Positions 26,746 to 34,531 of a DNA stretch of 64,000 nucleotides are shown here, piece after piece. Each line of letters begins with the position of its first letter. Within the stretch, counting starts at the first letter, position 1. The stretch covers positions 114,262-178,261 of the forward strand of contig NZ_BCRJ01000008.1 of the NCBI RefSeq assembly GCF_001552535.1, written 5' to 3'. The position numbers and the translations under genes were made by a program. The notes beneath the pieces were generated by a model that was not told the DNA's origin, made no database searches, and saw only the letters and a program-made list of their open reading frames with translations. Source of the stretch: Nocardioides jensenii JCM 1364 = NBRC 14755. GTDB taxonomy: Bacteria; Actinomycetota; Actinomycetes; Propionibacteriales; Nocardioidaceae.

Positions 26746-28062
26746 ATGAGCGACGTTGACGGCACGATCGTGCCCTTCTGGACCCTGTCCACCACCAAGG
26801 GCGCGACCGTTCCAGCATTCGCGGATGAGGGAGCCCTCACCCCCGAGCGCCTGTCCGAGCTCCGCTCGGCGCTCGCGGCGTTTGCATCGGCGCCGTTGGT
26901 CACCTTGGAGGCGCACCCACTACCGGCGAAGCGGGAGCGGTCGACTGGGCTCCCCCTCGACGCCATGAGTCCACTCGCGCAGGAGCTCTCGCGGCTCGTG
27001 AACGCCTCATCGAAGGTTCCGTCTGTCACTCAAGTCGCGCAATCCAGCGAGGTCCTCTACCGAATGCACGTGCCGTCGAAGGTAGCTTCGCAATTCGGCA
27101 AGGGCTTTGTGAAGCCAATGGCATCGAAGGCAGTCGACGGCGGTGTGTATGGCGACCTGGTAGCCAGCACCGGCAAGAGTGTCGTCGCCGCGAAGGCCAC
27201 TTTCGTGCCGGTCGAAGCGGCAGCCGCCGGAGCGACGGGCACCGCCGTCGGCACGGCCGCAGGTACGGCCGTCGCTGGCACCGCTCTGACCGTCGCCGCG
27301 CCACTTGTGCTCATGGCAGTGGCGGTTAGCGCCAGCGCTTACGCCGACCACGAACGCCAGAAGGCCATCGAGAACATCACCGAACTCCTCGAGAAGTTGC
27401 ATGACGAGAAGCTCGAGTCGGAGCGCAGCGAACTCGACGGCTGCCGCGACGCCATCGACAAGGCAACCGCGTTGCTGCTCGACCGGGGCAAGATCGGATC
27501 CTCTCTCGGATTGGACTCAGCGGTTCACGCCATCAGCACTGCCTCCCAGCGAGCAATCACTCGCGTGAAGAAGTGGGAGGCCGCGCTCGACGCGGTCCTC
27601 GAAGACGACCATGTCGATGTTGCTGAACTAGAAGCGGCGTTCTCAGGAATCACCGAGGACGGCGGCGAGTTCCGCGCCCATCTCGAGATGGCTGCGCTCG
27701 CGATCGCTCTCAAGCGCCGCGTGATCGTCCTTCAAGGCGTAGAGGCTGGCCAAGGCGATCACGACAACCCGTTCGAGAACTTCGTGCAGAGCCTGCGGAC
27801 TGATCAGCAGCGGATCAACGATCTGGAAGGACGCATCCAGAACGTACTTTGGCGACTGTCCGCACTCGAGTTGCGCTCTCCCAAGCGGCTCATCGACAAG
27901 GTCATGACCCGCAAGCAGGTCGACAGTCTGCTCGACGCGTCATACCGGCTGCGTGCGCTTGCCCCGGCTCACAGCGCAACGTCGCCGACCGCTGACGTTT
28001 TGATCGAGATCGAGAAGCACAGCGACGGGACGCTGCTGGTGCTCCCGGCCCGCGCATCCTGA
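26746..28062 (+). CDS. Unknown protein with glycine-zipper hydrophobic segment and coiled coils
   Basis: 438 residues. AAGGAG lies before ATG 26746-26748. The middle holds a Gly/Ala/Thr-rich hydrophobic stretch (about residues 164-200, with repeats of the form GTAVGTAAGT and then LTVAAPLVLMAVAV), the pattern of glycine-zipper membrane hairpins. Charged helices follow (HERQKAIENITELLEKLHDEKLESER and beyond). I do not recognise a family. It stands alone between the Tad operon and the primase region. A membrane-acting effector or anchor is possible, unproven. Confidence 0.6.
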   Translation: MSDVDGTIVPFWTLSTTKGATVPAFADEGALTPERLSELRSALAAFASAPLVTLEAHPLPAKRERSTGLPLDAMSPLAQELSRLVNASSKVPSVTQVAQSSEVLYRMHVPSKVASQFGKGFVKPMASKAVDGGVYGDLVASTGKSVVAAKATFVPVEAAAAGATGTAVGTAAGTAVAGTALTVAAPLVLMAVAVSASAYADHERQKAIENITELLEKLHDEKLESERSELDGCRDAIDKATALLLDRGKIGSSLGLDSAVHAISTASQRAITRVKKWEAALDAVLEDDHVDVAELEAAFSGITEDGGEFRAHLEMAALAIALKRRVIVLQGVEAGQGDHDNPFENFVQSLRTDQQRINDLEGRIQNVLWRLSALELRSPKRLIDKVMTRKQVDSLLDASYRLRALAPAHSATSPTADVLIEIEKHSDGTLLVLPARAS

Positions 28063-28104
28063 CAATCCAGCGTCGCGCAAGGACTCTGCCGAAACTTTCT
28101 CAAC

Positions 28105-28190
28105 TTTAGGACGGGCCCCCGCCTGACCTGCACAAACGCTTCCTGACGGGGGCGCCCGTCCCTGGGACGGGCCCCCTTAGGACGGGCGAT
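28105..28190. repeat. GGACGGGC repeat cluster with hairpin, candidate replication origin or operator
   Basis: Three direct copies of GGACGGGC lie at 28109-28116, 28165-28172 and 28180-28187, two of them extended to GGACGGGCCCCC. An inverted copy (GCCCGTCC) lies at 28154-28161, so that 28149-28176 can form a strong stem with a two-base loop. The cluster is directly upstream of the primase-polymerase gene. Iteron-like repeats beside a primase gene suggest an origin of replication or a repressor-binding region. No T-run follows the stem on the plus strand, so a simple terminator is less likely, though on the minus strand it precedes a mixed CAGGAAGC stretch. Confidence 0.5.
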
Positions 28191-28223
28191 AATTGGTGCC
28201 CCCCTGGGCGCAACGTGGTCGGC

Positions 28224-29129
28224 ATGAACGACTCAACCGCCAACGCGCGCTGGTCACCTCAGCTCGTACGCGACTTGGGCGCACCCGACGTCTCTCCGGC
28301 ATCCGCGGCGCTGAACCTGGCTGCACACGGCATTCCGGTCTTCCCATGTGCTCCAGGCGAGAAGCGGCCCCTGACGCCTCACGGATTCCACGACGCCACA
28401 GCCGACCCGGGCCCGGTGTCCCGATGGTGGTCGGCGTGGCCAACGGCGAACCTCGGGATCCCCACCGGTGCCGCGTCCGGCATCGACGTCGTGGATGTCG
28501 ACGTCCACGCGGGCGGCTCGGGCTTCGGCGCCTTCGAGAAGGCGCAGCACGCTGGTCTCGTCTCAAGCTGGGCGTGGCAGGTCAGAACACCGTCGGGCGG
28601 CCTCCACGCCTACTTCCTTCGTTGGCCCGGGCAGGAGCACCGGTCATGGCAACTGCCTGGGCATCACGTCGACTTCCGAGGAGACGGTGGGTACGTCATC
28701 GCCCCGCCCTCGCGAGTTGTCGTCGCCGACGGCAGCCAGCGCGGGTACGAACTGGTCGCTCTCGCCTCCCATCAGCCTCGCTCCATCGATGGCACAGCGC
28801 TCCGGAACTTCCTCGATCCACCTCGCCGACACGCCCCGCCGCCTGACCTTCCCAGCGCGGGAGCCCGTCCGGACAAGCTCGCGGACTGGGTCGCGAGCCG
28901 CCCCGAGGGCGATCGCAACGGCGGCCTGTTCTGGGCCGCCTGCCGCATGGCCGAGTCCAACTACCCGTTTCAGAAGGCGGCTGGCGTTCTGGGCGAGGCA
29001 GCGCAGCAGGCCGGACTGTCCGATCGGGAGGCCACCGCGACCATCCGTTCGGCGTACCGGATCGCCACGCGACTGGGGCCGGCGAACGCCGTGGGCCCTA
29101 CCCGAGCGGTTGAGGCGGTGACGTTGTGA
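28224..29129 (+). CDS. Bifunctional DNA primase/polymerase (Prim-Pol)
   Basis: 301 residues from ATG 28224-28226 (GTG at 28215 is an alternative; neither has a strong ribosome-binding site). Archaeo-eukaryotic primase-polymerase features: AAHGIPVFPCAPGEKRPLTPHGFHDATAD, the acidic pair in GIDVVDVDVH, SGGLHAYF with the catalytic His, and VDFRGDGGYVIAPPS. The last 100 residues resemble a small helical primase C-terminal domain. It probably primes or starts replication of the excised or transferred element. GTGA overlap with the next gene. Confidence 0.8.
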   Translation: MNDSTANARWSPQLVRDLGAPDVSPASAALNLAAHGIPVFPCAPGEKRPLTPHGFHDATADPGPVSRWWSAWPTANLGIPTGAASGIDVVDVDVHAGGSGFGAFEKAQHAGLVSSWAWQVRTPSGGLHAYFLRWPGQEHRSWQLPGHHVDFRGDGGYVIAPPSRVVVADGSQRGYELVALASHQPRSIDGTALRNFLDPPRRHAPPPDLPSAGARPDKLADWVASRPEGDRNGGLFWAACRMAESNYPFQKAAGVLGEAAQQAGLSDREATATIRSAYRIATRLGPANAVGPTRAVEAVTL

Positions 29130-29479
29130 ACACCGACCCGTACGAGCGCCACATCGACCGCTCCCTGGACGCCCCCGAGCCGCCCCGTGAACAGGTCGAC
29201 CACCAACTCAGCGAGCTCGCCAAGCATGCGGATCCCTCGGTTCGAACGCCCGGCAGTACAGCCGCGCAGGACGCTGCCTCCTCGTCCGTCGCATGGGTCC
29301 GTCCGAGTGAACTTCCGACGGTTGTCGGCTCGAAGTTCATCCGTCGCGGCATCGACCTGCAGGCCGAACTGAACCGTCGAGCCCAGCGCGCGCCACGCTC
29401 CGCCGCCCGGGTCACGCGACGCGCGATCGCGCGCCCGCTGCCGAGCACACCCACCACAGATCGAGGAGTCGAGCTATGA
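29126..29479 (+). CDS. Unknown 117-residue protein downstream of Prim-Pol
   Basis: GTG start overlaps the primase stop; ATGA overlap with the next gene. The protein is hydrophilic, with an acidic, Pro-rich N-terminal half (YERHIDRSLDAPEPPREQ) and a basic C-terminal third (RRAQRAPRSAARVTRRAIAR), so nucleic-acid binding is plausible. No family recognised. Tight coupling on both sides argues that it is a real gene. Confidence 0.5.
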   Translation: MNTDPYERHIDRSLDAPEPPREQVDHQLSELAKHADPSVRTPGSTAAQDAASSSVAWVRPSELPTVVGSKFIRRGIDLQAELNRRAQRAPRSAARVTRRAIARPLPSTPTTDRGVEL

Positions 29480-30333
29480 GCGACATCCACCCGTTTGACG
29501 ACCCCGAGCGCCTGCGCCTGCTCCTCGTCGACGTTCATTACGGAGGCGACCGCCCATGGGAGCACGACCCTGACGTCGCCGAACTGATGGCGCTGACCAC
29601 CCGGAAGTACGCCGGCCTCGCAGCAAAGCACCATCGCGAGCCGGCCGAGGCCGCTGCCGCTGCGTGGGACGTCATGCGCACTCGCGCGGCTCGGATTGCC
29701 GACGACCCCTGGGCAGTGATCACGCACGCCGTGGCACTTCAGATGTTCTATGAAGAGCGCGCACAAGGACTGCTCTGCGGCACTGACCAGGTCCGCACCG
29801 ACGACGTCACCGACTTCCACGACGCCGACCGCATCAGCGATCACGAGACGAGCCTCGCGGACTTCCATCCCTCGTTCTGGTCACTCGACGACCTGTCGGA
29901 CGTGGAAGATCCGCTGGCGGTCGATCCCGACAGCGAGGAACCAGACGCCGAGCCGACGAACGCCTGGGTCGCGCTCGAGACTGCGGTCGAGTTCTTCGTG
30001 GATTCGGGGTGGTCGCGAGCGGCGGCCCAGATGGCCTTGGAATGCATCGCCGCGCGCCTGATCCGAACCGGAAACAAGCGGAGCACCTTCGAGTCGCTGC
30101 GCCGCGACCCGTCGATCCGATGCCATCTGGATATCGATCAGGACTCGTGGATCGCTGTCCTCCATGCGGTGCTCGGACACGATCTGCCGAATCTCGAACA
30201 CACGGCCTCAGGGCGAGGCATTCTCAAGCGCCTCCTGACCGGTGAACGCTACGACGAACTGTTTCACCTCACTGGCATCGCCGACGCCATCGCGAGCGCA
30301 GCCCCCGTCGCAACGGAGCGGGCGCATGCCTGA
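29476..30333 (+). CDS. Unknown 285-residue protein of the replication module
   Basis: A helical, acidic protein. A conserved-looking block, WDVMRTRAARIADDPWAVITHAVALQMFYEERAQGLL, has a faint likeness to sigma-factor region 2 helices, but no full sigma fold is visible. The C-terminal half (SGWSRAAAQMALECIAARL, then LRRDPSIRCHLDIDQDSW) looks like small helix-turn-helix units. It lies between the 117-residue protein and the ParB-like gene, overlapping both. Regulation of replication or copy number is a possible role only. Confidence 0.5.
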   Translation: MSDIHPFDDPERLRLLLVDVHYGGDRPWEHDPDVAELMALTTRKYAGLAAKHHREPAEAAAAAWDVMRTRAARIADDPWAVITHAVALQMFYEERAQGLLCGTDQVRTDDVTDFHDADRISDHETSLADFHPSFWSLDDLSDVEDPLAVDPDSEEPDAEPTNAWVALETAVEFFVDSGWSRAAAQMALECIAARLIRTGNKRSTFESLRRDPSIRCHLDIDQDSWIAVLHAVLGHDLPNLEHTASGRGILKRLLTGERYDELFHLTGIADAIASAAPVATERAHA

Positions 30334-31312
30334 GTCACGCGGTCGCGCGGAGCTCCAGCGAAGCATCGAGTCCATTCATGTTGGCGCGCGCCACCGACGC
30401 GATCCCGGCGACCTCGATCAATTGAAGAAGTCTCTCGAACGCTTCGGCCTCCTGCAGCCGATCACGATCACGACTGACGGCTTCCTGATCTGCGGGTTCC
30501 GCCGGCTCGAAGCAGCCAGACAGCTCGGATGGAGCAACGTGCGGGTCTGGGTGCGCTCGGGGCTCAGCGACGAGCTGACTCTCTTGCTCGCCGAGCGCGA
30601 CGACAACCTGACCCACAAGCCGCTGACGACGTACGAAGCGGCGCAGCTCTACAAGGAGATGGTGGCCCTTCTCGAAGAGGACGCAGCGCGTCGGCAGGAG
30701 GCCACTCAGTTCGGCGGCCGCCGCGAAGACGGTGGTACTCAGGACGGTGCCGCCGATTCGGCGGCACCGTTCCCCCGGGGTCACGGCGACGGGCGACGAC
30801 GGGCTGCCGAGATGATCACCGGCTCCGCGTCGTACACCCGGCTGAACCAGATCCTCGCCATGGAACGCGTGGCGGCCGACCGGGACCTGTCCGCTGGGGT
30901 ACGTCAGGTGGCCGCCGATGAGCTCGAGCGGATTCGCAACGGCGGTCCTGTCGATCCCGGCTATCAGCGCGTGCGAGCTGTGGTCGAGGCCGCCGAGCGG
31001 CGCATGGAATCCCCTGACGTGGATGTGGACGCAGAGGCCGACGCGAAGCGCGCCCGGGATGACGCCGAACGGCTGCGACGGATGCGCGAGAACCGGGCGA
31101 GGCGAGCTGCCGCAGCAGCGAACGCAAAGCGGTCCGTGAAGTCGTTCGCGATGGTCTGGCGCGAGATGGACGGCTGGTCCAGGCACTACGACGCCAACCA
31201 AGTCGCCACTGAGCTCTCCGCTGAGGACTGGGCGATGTTCAACCGAGTCCTGGACGAGACGGCGGCCTTCGCGCGAACGGTCGAGGCGGAGCGCGCGCTC
31301 ACGCCGGCCTGA
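30326..31312 (+). CDS. ParB-like nuclease-domain protein
   Basis: 328 residues from ATG 30326-30328, overlapping the previous stop by 8 bases. The N-terminal ParB/Srx domain is clear: RRDPGDLDQLKKSLERFGLLQPITITTDGFLICGFRRLEAARQLGW with the GxRR box, then LAERDDNLTHKPLTTYEAAQLY. A basic, helical C-terminus follows (KRARDDAERLRRMRENRARR). No ParA partner is adjacent. It may act in partition, as a regulator, or as a DNA-binding factor at the repeats near 28.1 kb. Confidence 0.72.
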   Translation: MPESRGRAELQRSIESIHVGARHRRDPGDLDQLKKSLERFGLLQPITITTDGFLICGFRRLEAARQLGWSNVRVWVRSGLSDELTLLLAERDDNLTHKPLTTYEAAQLYKEMVALLEEDAARRQEATQFGGRREDGGTQDGAADSAAPFPRGHGDGRRRAAEMITGSASYTRLNQILAMERVAADRDLSAGVRQVAADELERIRNGGPVDPGYQRVRAVVEAAERRMESPDVDVDAEADAKRARDDAERLRRMRENRARRAAAAANAKRSVKSFAMVWREMDGWSRHYDANQVATELSAEDWAMFNRVLDETAAFARTVEAERALTPA

Positions 31313-31342
31313 TGGGTCGCAAGAGAAACGAAAGGACGACGA

Positions 31343-32005
31343 ATGTGGATCCAGCTTCCCGATACGACCGGAACGCGGTGGCGCCGCCTCCTCGTGGTCG
31401 CGGTCGGTGTCCTGCTTCTCCTGGTCGCTGTTGTCAGCTACGCGGCGTTCGCGAACCGCGATCCGTCCGCGGAGCCACGAACGACGTCCGCAACTCCTTC
31501 GTCTGAACCAATCGCGACCCAGACCTCGCCACCGGCGCTGGACGCGGCTGAACCGGAGGCCTTCGCGCGACAAGTCGCGACGACACTGTTTGCCTGGGAC
31601 ACCCGGACCACGAGCACTCCTCATTCGCTGACCGAGCAGTTGGTCTCCGTGGCGGACCCGACCGGCGAATCGTCCGCCGGACTGGTCTCTGACATCGCCA
31701 ACTACCTCCCGACCGACCAAATCTGGATCGAGCTGAGGAAATACGAGACCCGACAGTGGATCGAGGTCGCGTCGGTCGAGATGCCCGACCTGTGGGCGAC
31801 TGCCGAAGCACAGGCAGGCGACGAACTGCTGCCAGGCACCACCGCATTCACGATCAGAGGAGCGCGCCACCGAGAGGGCGTCTGGGGAGGCGAGGACGTC
31901 GCAAGCCAGCACGAGGTCGCGTTCACCGTGTTCATCGTCTGCGCGCCGACGTATCCGAAGTGCCACCTGCTGCGCCTCTCCAGGCTCGACGATCCGCTGG
32001 AGTGA
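31343..32005 (+). CDS. Membrane-anchored protein of the transfer region
   Basis: 220 residues. ATG preceded by GAAAGGACGACGA. One membrane segment (RRLLVVAVGVLLLLVAVVSYAAF, about 14-36), a Thr/Ser/Pro-rich linker, then an extracytoplasmic domain that contains two cysteines near the end (VFIVCAPTYPKCH). Size and layout recall VirB8/TcpC-type transfer proteins, but the similarity is not clear enough to name it. It directly precedes the M23 hydrolase. Confidence 0.6.
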   Translation: MWIQLPDTTGTRWRRLLVVAVGVLLLLVAVVSYAAFANRDPSAEPRTTSATPSSEPIATQTSPPALDAAEPEAFARQVATTLFAWDTRTTSTPHSLTEQLVSVADPTGESSAGLVSDIANYLPTDQIWIELRKYETRQWIEVASVEMPDLWATAEAQAGDELLPGTTAFTIRGARHREGVWGGEDVASQHEVAFTVFIVCAPTYPKCHLLRLSRLDDPLE

Positions 32006-32011
32006 CCGCGG

Positions 32012-33100
32012 ATGCGCAAGGCGGTCATCAGCGGCGTACTGGCTTTGACCCTCGGTCCTGCCGTCTTCCTGCTCGCCCTCGGAGCCCTGCTCAATCCCGC
32101 CGCCCAAGCCTCATGCCTGCCAACGACGAGCGGCGCCTTCAGCAACGTCGGAGATGCGACTCCCCCGATCCCTGAAACCTCACATGTGGTCATGCCGTTG
32201 CCGGCAGGCACGTGGGTCAAGACGAGTGGCTTCGGAATCCGCGTCCACCCAGTGACCGGGGAGACGAAGCTCCATACAGGCGTTGACTTTGCAGCACCGA
32301 CCGGAACCCACATCCTCGCCGCTGCCGACGGGCGCGTCGTGTTCGCGGGTGCTGCGAGCGGTTACGGGAACCTGATTCTGATCGAGCACAACGTCGGCGG
32401 CCGAACCGTCGCTACCGGTTACGCCCACATGTACGCCAACGGGATCCACGTGACGGTCGGCCAGTCCGTGACCGCTGGCGAGTACATCGCAGACGTTGGT
32501 GTGGCCGGATACTCGACTGGTCCTCACCTCCACTTCGAGGTCAGGCCCGGCGGCGCCGACGGCGCACCAATCGACCCGGAGCCGTGGCTCGCGAGCCACG
32601 GAGCCGTCGACATCGAAGCCGGTAGCAACCCGGCCTCCGCGGGATGCGCAGCCTCTGGTGGCCCGGCATCGCCGTTCAACGGCGACAACGCGGGAAACCT
32701 CGTCGACGACCCGACGACCGACGGCCAGATCACCGAGCGAACCGCCCACATCCTCGCGCAGATCCGAGCCAACTTCCCGGAGAGTTCGTGGGCCTGTTGG
32801 GCCGATCGTGCCGGACATGACAACGAGCATGAGCTGGGCCGGGCGTGCGACGGAACGTTCGGCAATGCCCTCGGCACGGCCGCGAGCGGCCAAGCCCTCG
32901 ACTACGGCTGGCAGGTCACCAACTGGGTGAAGGACAACGCCAGGACCCTCGGCGTCGCGTACGTCATCTGGCAGGGCCGGATCTGGTCAGTCGCTCGTGC
33001 CGACGAAGGCTGGAGGAAGTACGACGGCGGCGGGATGTACGACCCCAACAGCGTCACCGGTGGCCACTACGACCATCTGCATTGGACCGCCGAGCCGTAG
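32012..33100 (+). CDS. Secreted M23 peptidoglycan hydrolase of the transfer apparatus
   Basis: 362 residues. An N-terminal signal or membrane segment (VISGVLALTLGPAVFLLALGALL). M23 domain with the zinc ligands H88 and D92 (HTGVD), H139 and H172/H174 (PHLHFEV). A second domain in the last 130 residues ends in GGHYDHLHW, a pattern seen at the C-terminus of actinobacterial exported hydrolases. It should open the cell wall locally for the mating channel. Two-domain build and position among transfer genes fit this. Confidence 0.88.
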   Translation: MRKAVISGVLALTLGPAVFLLALGALLNPAAQASCLPTTSGAFSNVGDATPPIPETSHVVMPLPAGTWVKTSGFGIRVHPVTGETKLHTGVDFAAPTGTHILAAADGRVVFAGAASGYGNLILIEHNVGGRTVATGYAHMYANGIHVTVGQSVTAGEYIADVGVAGYSTGPHLHFEVRPGGADGAPIDPEPWLASHGAVDIEAGSNPASAGCAASGGPASPFNGDNAGNLVDDPTTDGQITERTAHILAQIRANFPESSWACWADRAGHDNEHELGRACDGTFGNALGTAASGQALDYGWQVTNWVKDNARTLGVAYVIWQGRIWSVARADEGWRKYDGGGMYDPNSVTGGHYDHLHWTAEP

Positions 33101-33111
33101 GCCGACACCTG

Positions 33112-33405
33112 ATGGGCATGAGGCTTCATTACCTGCTCCCGCTCGTCGGACCCGACTTCGGGGCGGTTGGCGGCTCCAGCCAACTCCGCGCGATCGTGGG
33201 CGCCCTGCTCACCTACGGCTTGATCATCTCCGTGCTCATGGTCGTCACCTGTGGCGCGACCTGGGCAATCTCGTCCTGGAACGGCAGTTGGCACGCGGCG
33301 AGCAAGGCGAAGACCGGACTATTCGTCGCGCTCGGGGGCGCCGCACTAACCGGTGGCGCGCTCGCCTGGGCGAACTGGCTGCTCGATGTCGGTGCGCAGT
33401 TGTGA
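33112..33405 (+). CDS. Small DUF6112-like membrane protein (1)
   Basis: 97 residues with two membrane segments (AIVGALLTYGLIISVLMVVTCGATWAI and TGLFVALGGAALTGGALAWANWLL). ATG 33112-33114; ATG 33118 is an alternative. The pattern SQLRAIVGALLTYGLIISVL closely matches GQLRGIVGASMTVGLILAVL of the gene at 34189, so the two are paralogs. This layout fits the DUF6112 family and also resembles VirB2/TrbC-like small transfer proteins. GTGA overlap with the next gene. Confidence 0.7.
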   Translation: MGMRLHYLLPLVGPDFGAVGGSSQLRAIVGALLTYGLIISVLMVVTCGATWAISSWNGSWHAASKAKTGLFVALGGAALTGGALAWANWLLDVGAQL

Positions 33406-34133
33406 CCGACGAACAACTCGCCTTCGACATCGAGGCGATCCTCCACGAATCCGCCGTCGAAGCAGCGCCCGGGTGGTCCGGAGCTCCGTTGGGCTTCACT
33501 GCGGCGTACTGGCCGGCGGCAGACCTGGAAGCGGCACACGAGCAGTGGCAGTTTCTGCACAAGCTCGACCAGTCACGAACGCAGAGCCGGATGTGGCACC
33601 GGGCGATCGCCGTGCCCGGACGCGTCGCCGTTGGCGAGCACGGTTTCGATCTCTTCACGGCCGACCTGCGCTGCGAGCCCTGGACGCATGGCGAGGGGCA
33701 CGGTGGGTGCCAGTGCGTCGGAGACCTGATCTACCAAGCGATCTGCGAGCCGGACGGCTGGCATGTGATCGCGAGTGATGAGAACACTGCGGTCGAGGGC
33801 TGGCACGACCACGCCTTCCCTGGCTGGCGTGAGCTGCCGATTGTGCCTGCGCGACTGCGTTCCATTGACCAGCCCGGGCTGTCGAAAGCCGCAAAGAAGT
33901 GGATCGCGGAGAACTACCCACCGTCAATGCAGGTCGTCGGTGCGCCCGTCATCACCGAGCGCAGCCACGGCGGCACTCGACACGTCCCAGGCCGCTCCCC
34001 CTGGGCCGGCTACGACATCTCTCACACGGCCGTAGAGCCCAAGCGGCGGGTCTCTCAGCGTCGATTCAGTGCGGTGGCACGCGAACCAACTCGGCCTTCC
34101 ACGACGAGCCTTGGCCCCGCTCTCGGCGCTTGA
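33402..34133 (+). CDS. DUF6349-like protein between the two small membrane genes
   Basis: 243 residues from GTG 33402-33404. A soluble protein with DEQLAFDIEAILHESAVEAAPGWSGAPLGFTAAYWPAADLEAAHEQWQFLH at the start, then a His/Cys group (EPWTHGEGHGGCQC) that could bind metal, and a basic C-terminus. It matches what I recall of DUF6349, a family found in actinobacterial conjugative elements. No function known. Confidence 0.6.
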   Translation: MTDEQLAFDIEAILHESAVEAAPGWSGAPLGFTAAYWPAADLEAAHEQWQFLHKLDQSRTQSRMWHRAIAVPGRVAVGEHGFDLFTADLRCEPWTHGEGHGGCQCVGDLIYQAICEPDGWHVIASDENTAVEGWHDHAFPGWRELPIVPARLRSIDQPGLSKAAKKWIAENYPPSMQVVGAPVITERSHGGTRHVPGRSPWAGYDISHTAVEPKRRVSQRRFSAVAREPTRPSTTSLGPALGA

Positions 34134-34188
34134 GCGGACGCCAACGAACACCTGACCGACGTAGGCCCTACCCAACCTTGGAGGAACC

Positions 34189-34503
34189 GTGAACCAGATC
34201 GGACTGCACTCAGTGGTGTCCCTGCTCCCGATGGACATCGAGATCGACCCCAACTCGAACGGCCTGCCCGGCATCGGCCAGTTGCGCGGCATCGTCGGCG
34301 CCTCGATGACAGTGGGCCTGATCCTCGCCGTACTCGCCCTGATCATCTCCGCGGTCGTGTGGGCGCTCGGCGCCAACTCGTCGAACCCTCACCTCGCGGG
34401 GCGCGGCAAGCTCGGCGTTCTCGTCGGCCTTGGCGCCGCGATCATCACAGGTGCGTCCGTCGCACTCGTGAACTTCTTCTGGAACGTCGGCCAGGCCGTC
34501 TGA
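34189..34503 (+). CDS. Small DUF6112-like membrane protein (2)
   Basis: 104 residues from GTG 34189-34191, with TTGGAGGAACC just upstream. Two membrane segments (about 37-60 and 75-97) in the same arrangement as the gene at 33112. As a pair of small hydrophobic proteins immediately before the VirB6-like gene, they may be structural parts of the mating pore or pilin-like subunits. That is an inference. Confidence 0.7.
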   Translation: MNQIGLHSVVSLLPMDIEIDPNSNGLPGIGQLRGIVGASMTVGLILAVLALIISAVVWALGANSSNPHLAGRGKLGVLVGLGAAIITGASVALVNFFWNVGQAV

Positions 34504-34531
34504 CCGGCACCTACGGATCAAGGAGGCCGTG

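Noticed and set aside
30335..32107. 590-residue minus-strand frame over the ParB-like and transfer genes
   Set aside because: Antisense shadow; the plus-strand genes have motifs and couplings.
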